DNA from: Oncomelania hupensis
Taxonomy: Eukaryota; Mollusca; Gastropoda; Littorinimorpha; Pomatiopsidae
DNA: 64,000 nucleotides
NCBI GenBank assembly: GCA_036898135.1
Contig: CM072523.1
Span: 3,975,959 to 4,039,958 of the forward strand
Direction of reading: 5' to 3'
Position numbers and translations under genes: made by a program. Each line of letters begins with the position of its first letter. The stretch's first letter is position 1. A model generated the notes under the pieces. The model saw only the letters and a program-made list of their open reading frames with translations, had not been told where the DNA came from and did not search any database. This document shows, in pieces, positions 59,880 to 64,000 of the stretch.

Positions 59880-61735
59880 TACATACTAGACTGAAGTTCG
59901 ACCTGGACAAACTGCAAGACCCGGAGGTGGCAGAATTATTTTAGGCCACAATTGGAGGGAGATTTGCACCACTGCTCATTTTGGGGGCTGGTGAAGTAGA
60001 TGTTAACACCATGACTACCAACTTCAATTCAGCTGTGACAGATGCCGCCACTGATATCCTTGGCAAGCACCAACCAAAGAAGAAGCCGTAGATCACACCT
60101 GAACTTTTGGATCTGTGTGATAAACGAAGAGAGAAGAAAAAGAGAAAGAACACCTCACAGGGAGCTGATGTCTACCGAAAAATCAACAATGACATCCGAA
60201 AAGGCATGCGCACAGCGAAGGAGAACTGGATAGACGATCAATGCCAGGAAATAGAGAACAGTCTGAACAAGAACAACAGCAAGAAGGCCTACCAGACTGC
60301 GGAGCGGTTGACAAGTGTTAAATAGCCCAAAGTCTATACGATCCAATGCAAGTCTGGCATATGCCTTACAGAAGAACAAGAAGTCTTGGACAGATGGACA
60401 GAGTACTGCTCTGACCTTTACAACCACACACCAAATGGAGACCCACCAGTTCTAGCATGTCCAGAGAAGAAGAAGAAATCCTCCCAATTCTCCGGGAAGA
60501 AGTTGAGGCAGCAGTGCAATCGCTGAAGAAGGGGAAGTCAGCGGGAATGGACAACATACCCGCGGAACTGCTTCAAGCAGGAGGAGAAGCGATGATTGAT
60601 GCCCTCAACATTATCTGTAAAAGATCTGGCAGAGTGGGCAGTGGCCTACACCATGGACCCAGTCGCTTGTCATCACTCTTCCCACAAAAGGTAACCTTCA
60701 GGAGTGTGAAAATTACCGCACCATCAGCCTCATCAGCAATCCCAGCAAGGTCCTCCTGAAAATAATACTCAACATGTTGAAACCCCAAGCTGAATAAATC
60801 ATAGCTGAAGAACAAGCAGGATTGAGGGCAGGTCGAAATACCACTGAACAGATTTTCAACCTCAGAATAATCTGTGAGAAATATCTACAGCACCAACAAC
60901 ATCTATATCATGTGTTCATAGACTTCGAGAAGGCGTTTGACCGAGTCTGGCATGCAGCTCTATGGGCAACAATGAAAGTGTACAACATCAGCCCTAAAAT
61001 TATTGAAGTCATCAAAAGCCTGTATGACAATGCTACCAGTGCAGTCCTCCATAACAGCGCCATCGGGAACTGTTTCAGAACAACAATCGGTGTGCGTCAA
61101 GGATGCCTACTCTCTCAACATCTTCCTAGAGCGCATCATGTCAGATGCCCTTGCAGATCACGAAGGCACAGGGGGTAGAGCAATCTCCAATCTTCGTTTT
61201 GCGGATGACATTGATGGATTGGCTGGAGAGGAACAAGAACTTGAACAGCTGGTCCAGAGGCTCGACACCAGCTCCAGAGCTTATGGAATGGAAATAAGTG
61301 CAGAGAAGACCAAAATGATGACCAACAACACCAATGGCATCAACACGGACATCAAAGTCCAAGGCCAATCCCTCAACACAGTGCATAGCTTCAAATATGT
61401 AGGTGCCATTCTATCAGACAATGGGTCCCGACAGGAAGTCCTCTCCAGGATTGCACAAACAACTGTTGCCCTGACAAGGTTGAAGCCCATTTGGAAAGAC
61501 AGGACCATCAGTATACATTCCAAAGTAAGACTGCTGCGCTCCCTTGTCATCTCCATCTTCCTATATGCTTGGGAAACATGGACCCTCACAGCAGATCTAC
61601 AATGAAGAATACAAAGTATGGAGATGAGGTGCTACAGAAGACTTCTGGGCATTTCATATACCCAAAACATCACCAACGAAGAGGTCCGACAGACCATCAC
61701 ACAAGCCATTGGACAACACGATGACCTGCTCACAT
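59880..61735 (+). pseudogene. RTE-like LINE copy C, truncated at both ends
   Basis: Begins at the same place as 1690 in copy A (CTGAAGTTCGACCTGGAC). RT is well preserved in pieces: FIDFEKAFDRVWHAALWATM, then GVRQGCLLS, then LRFADDIDGLAGEEQELEQL with an intact FADD catalytic box, then EISAEKTKMM. Stops (for example after TSVK) and frameshifts disrupt it. It ends at CACGATGACCTGCTCAC, about 450 bp short of the family 3' end, followed by an AT palindrome. It replaces the AT tract found in copy 1 of the block. Confidence 0.85.
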
Positions 61736-61753
61736 AGGATATATATATCCTAT
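61734..61753. repeat. 20-bp perfect palindrome
   Basis: ATAGGATATATATATCCTAT is self-complementary and lies at the LINE/block junction. Confidence 0.85.
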
Positions 61754-62162
61754 ATATATATCCATAAGTCCTCGAAAATGATCAATTAATGAATGACTTC
61801 ATTTCAATGTCAAGGTCACAGGGTCAACAAATGTTATTTTTAAAAATGAAAATGTTTCAGAAAAATTTAACTTTTTCGCTAAACTAACTATCCTAAATCA
61901 TCTAAATCACTAAACTATTGATATTGAACAAATGATTGTTTGAGTCATGATAGATATCAATGAGTGCTACACGGCAACGGTCGCCGATTCAGCCCCGATG
62001 CTTAAATTTTGTGTAAGTCGACGCAACCCGTTCACTCAATAAGAAGGCAGGAGTCGTCATTATAAAGCTTCCCAACTTTATTCAGCAAACAGCATCAACA
62101 ACTGCATACAACATTTATTTCCAAGAGCGCCTCTCCGGCAAGCAGATAGTGCGCTACTTCAT

Positions 62163-62956
62163 CAGGGCTGAGCTTTAACGTTCGCCAACTCGCCAATGGC
62201 CCCTAAAAATAGTGTGTGGCGAGCTCGATTTGGGGTACCATTCGCCCGGCTGGCGACTTGAAAATACCGCCAGTGGTAGAGATTCTGTACCTGTACACGG
62301 ACTTTTGACTTGCAATGTAAAACAAAACACGCGCCAACCGCTTCTGCAGTCAGCACCGGAGACCCGTTCCAATGCGTGCTAGGAAGTTAGGTAACGCTAG
62401 CAAAGCGAGGGATTTGCGAAGTAAAAATAGCCTTTTCTCGCGAGACTTTCTTCTTTCCCTCGCCGCGAAACGCTACTGCCCTGCGAGATCCTAGCCTTCT
62501 TGCTGCCTTGCGTGTATCGGAACGAGTCTCTGACTTCCTTGATGAGTCACGCGAGACTTGCCGTACTTTCGATATTCCCCATTCTCAGTCTTTTGTCAAT
62601 CTCGAACGATGTGGCGCTTTTTAAGCGGTGTCTCGGAGCCTCCAGCAAAAAAAATAAAGTCCGAAGAAGAAAAAAAAAAACTGCTGAAGAAGGCACACCC
62701 AAGCTCCTTCAAGTTTTGGAACATTGAGGAGGAGGATGTCGATGATGAATAAATTATACAGTGCTTGTTTTAAAAAATGAAACAGTGTTGTTGTTGAAAT
62801 TTATTGTTTATTAGCTGCAATAGTTATACAGTTTAAAAAAATGACCGTGCTTTCAATCAAGGGGTCTGGCAACCTGAGAAATATTTTGGCAACTTCAACT
62901 TCCCAGGTTAGGAGCCCGGCTGGCTCCTTAGCCTGGCTTGCTAAATCTCAGCCCTG
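62163..62956. mobile_element. hAT-like non-autonomous DNA transposon, 794 bp
   Basis: Terminal inverted repeats CAGGGCTGAG and CTCAGCCCTG, flanked by a CTTCAT duplication (62157-62162 and 62957-62962). The corresponding place in copy 1 (ACTCCATAGT at about 9640) is uninterrupted. CAGGGCTG ends are common in hAT elements, but their TSD is usually 8 bp, so the superfamily is tentative. GC-rich interior with subterminal CTGGCGAC/CTGGCAAC repeats. Confidence 0.72.
62609..62752 (+). CDS. Short ORF inside the hAT-like element
   Basis: 47 residues from ATG: MWRFLSGVSEPPAKKIKSEE, a Lys-rich stretch, then HPSSFKFWNIEEEDVDDE. An N-terminal leader with PPAKK before an acidic segment is seen at the start of some hAT transposases. 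The rest of a transposase is absent, so this is probably a remnant. Functional expression is doubtful. Confidence 0.4.
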   Translation: MWRFLSGVSEPPAKKIKSEEEKKKLLKKAHPSSFKFWNIEEEDVDDE

Positions 62957-63382
62957 CTTCATAGTCAGCCATCGACAAACAAGAAAAAATCAGAACGTTC
63001 CAGAATGACCCAATCAACCAATAAAAAATCTCGTCATCGGAGATATAGGCTGTCTTACCTCATAGACATGTTCTACAGACTTCGAGATTATAATCGTCTT
63101 TTACTACATAGCTCTCAAAACTTCAATTAATAAACAAACATTATCTAAGACCCTTCCAGCAAAATAACATCAAATGGAACTAAACACTGTAATTTCAGGC
63201 CTTGACCAAGAACACAATAAATATTAGAAATCATAGTGTGCCTCTCATTCGTAACAATGAGATGCACATACTATGCCAAGGTGGTCAACTTTGCTTCAAG
63301 GTCAAGGTCATTAAAGCTGTCCAAAGTAGTTTGATATTGGTACTTTAAAGTGACCTTTACCTTAGGAATTTGAAAAACAAAA

Positions 63383-63576
63383 TTCTGTTTACGGTAACAT
63401 AGGGAAAAATAGAGTCGGTATTTCAGCTTCATCTTTTTATTTATTTCATTTTTTGTAAGCCTTTTCCACCTTGGGTGCGATTTTTTGGGCTTTCTTCAAT
63501 TGTTTTTCGGATGATCCCCAAGAAAGTTTAGGGTCGGGCCAAAAAATTAGAGTCGTTCAGGATAGCGTAAACAGAC
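63383..63576. mobile_element. MITE, copy 2
   Basis: Counterpart of 18624-18820, with TCTGTTTACGGTAA at the left and GCGTAAACAGAC at the right. It shows one mismatch in the right terminal repeat. Confidence 0.6.
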
Positions 63577-64000
63577 ATTTTTAAAGCCGTAAACTATGAG
63601 AGATAAAAAGTATAAACGTGTATATAGAGATCATTGCTTGATTATGTTCCGTTTTTGCATTGATCTTGAAGGCGAAGGCCATTTTAGGCCTTACAAAAAT
63701 ATTTGTAAACTTGTCAGCGTACAGCTCTATATTTGACCCATAGTATGCCTCTACACTAGGTATTTTGATCATACAGGAGCTTCAGGGTTCATGTAAAAGT
63801 TAAGGTTATTCTAGGTCAAAGTCATCAAAGTTCAAGGTCATCTTAAGGTCACTGGTTTTTGGCATAACATAACGTTTGCTAAAGTTTATTTGATCAAACA
63901 TGAGTTCATTTGGATCCGGAGGTCAAGGTCATCTCAAGATCAAGATCATCGCCAGATTAAAGTCAGCATGTTCTCTTTTCTTTTCCTGTTTGAAACTGAG

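Larger units (their letters stand above)
61790..64000. repeat. Paralogous block, copy 2, right part
   Basis: Matches 9313-10042 and then 18596-19215 as a continuous sequence, interrupted only by the hAT-like element. AAAGTGACCTTTACCTTAGG at 63346-63365 is the uninterrupted target of the LTR insertion. The window ends within this block. Confidence 0.88.

Overview
This is eukaryotic, metazoan DNA: most of it is intergenic repeat. It holds long uninterrupted microsatellites, about a dozen minisatellite arrays, tRNA- and 5S-derived SINEs, several non-LTR retrotransposon families, a Ty3/Gypsy-type LTR element and DNA-transposon derivatives. The repeat style fits a mollusc, most likely a marine snail. 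That is an inference from general style, not from a diagnostic gene.

Only two host genes can be supported. The first is a single-exon gene on the + strand (31315-40278, 2987 aa). It encodes a giant alpha-solenoid of about 58-residue Trp-containing repeats that look ankyrin-derived, then six more ordinary ankyrin repeats and a short BC-box/SOCS-like segment. The second is the 3' end of a spliced gene on the - strand: terminal coding exons at 52721-52876, 53869-54013 and 54236-54318, and perhaps 55498-55532. It encodes TM6, TM7 and the cytoplasmic tail of a seven-transmembrane receptor-like protein. No ORF scan would show it, because its exons are short.

Layout. 1-4560: two SINEs, microsatellites, a LINE 3' end and two copies of an RTE-like LINE lying tail to tail. 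5375-5970: a copy of a 583-bp retroposed repeat (here 'R'). About 6035-19215: a repeat block with inverted arms, interrupted by a very young LTR retrotransposon (10043-18595). The 3' LTR of that element carries a Ginger-like DNA element (15211-17050), which itself contains an RNase H-type LINE fragment and an ATCT array. 19215-30960: minisatellites, several visibly grown out of SINE copies, including a roughly 4.4-kb 49-bp array split by a 5S-derived SINE. 31.3-40.3 kb: the giant gene. 41-51 kb: AT-rich minisatellites, nested R copies and another LINE fragment. 52.6-55.5 kb: the receptor-gene 3' end. 55.9-57.6 kb: a dispersed repeat and its 39-bp array. 57.65-64.0 kb: a second copy of the 6-19 kb block, lacking the LTR element (so it preserves the empty target site) but carrying its own LINE and hAT-like insertions.

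The most notable items are the giant repeat protein, the stacked insertions datable by paralogous empty sites, and the repeated birth of minisatellites from SINEs.
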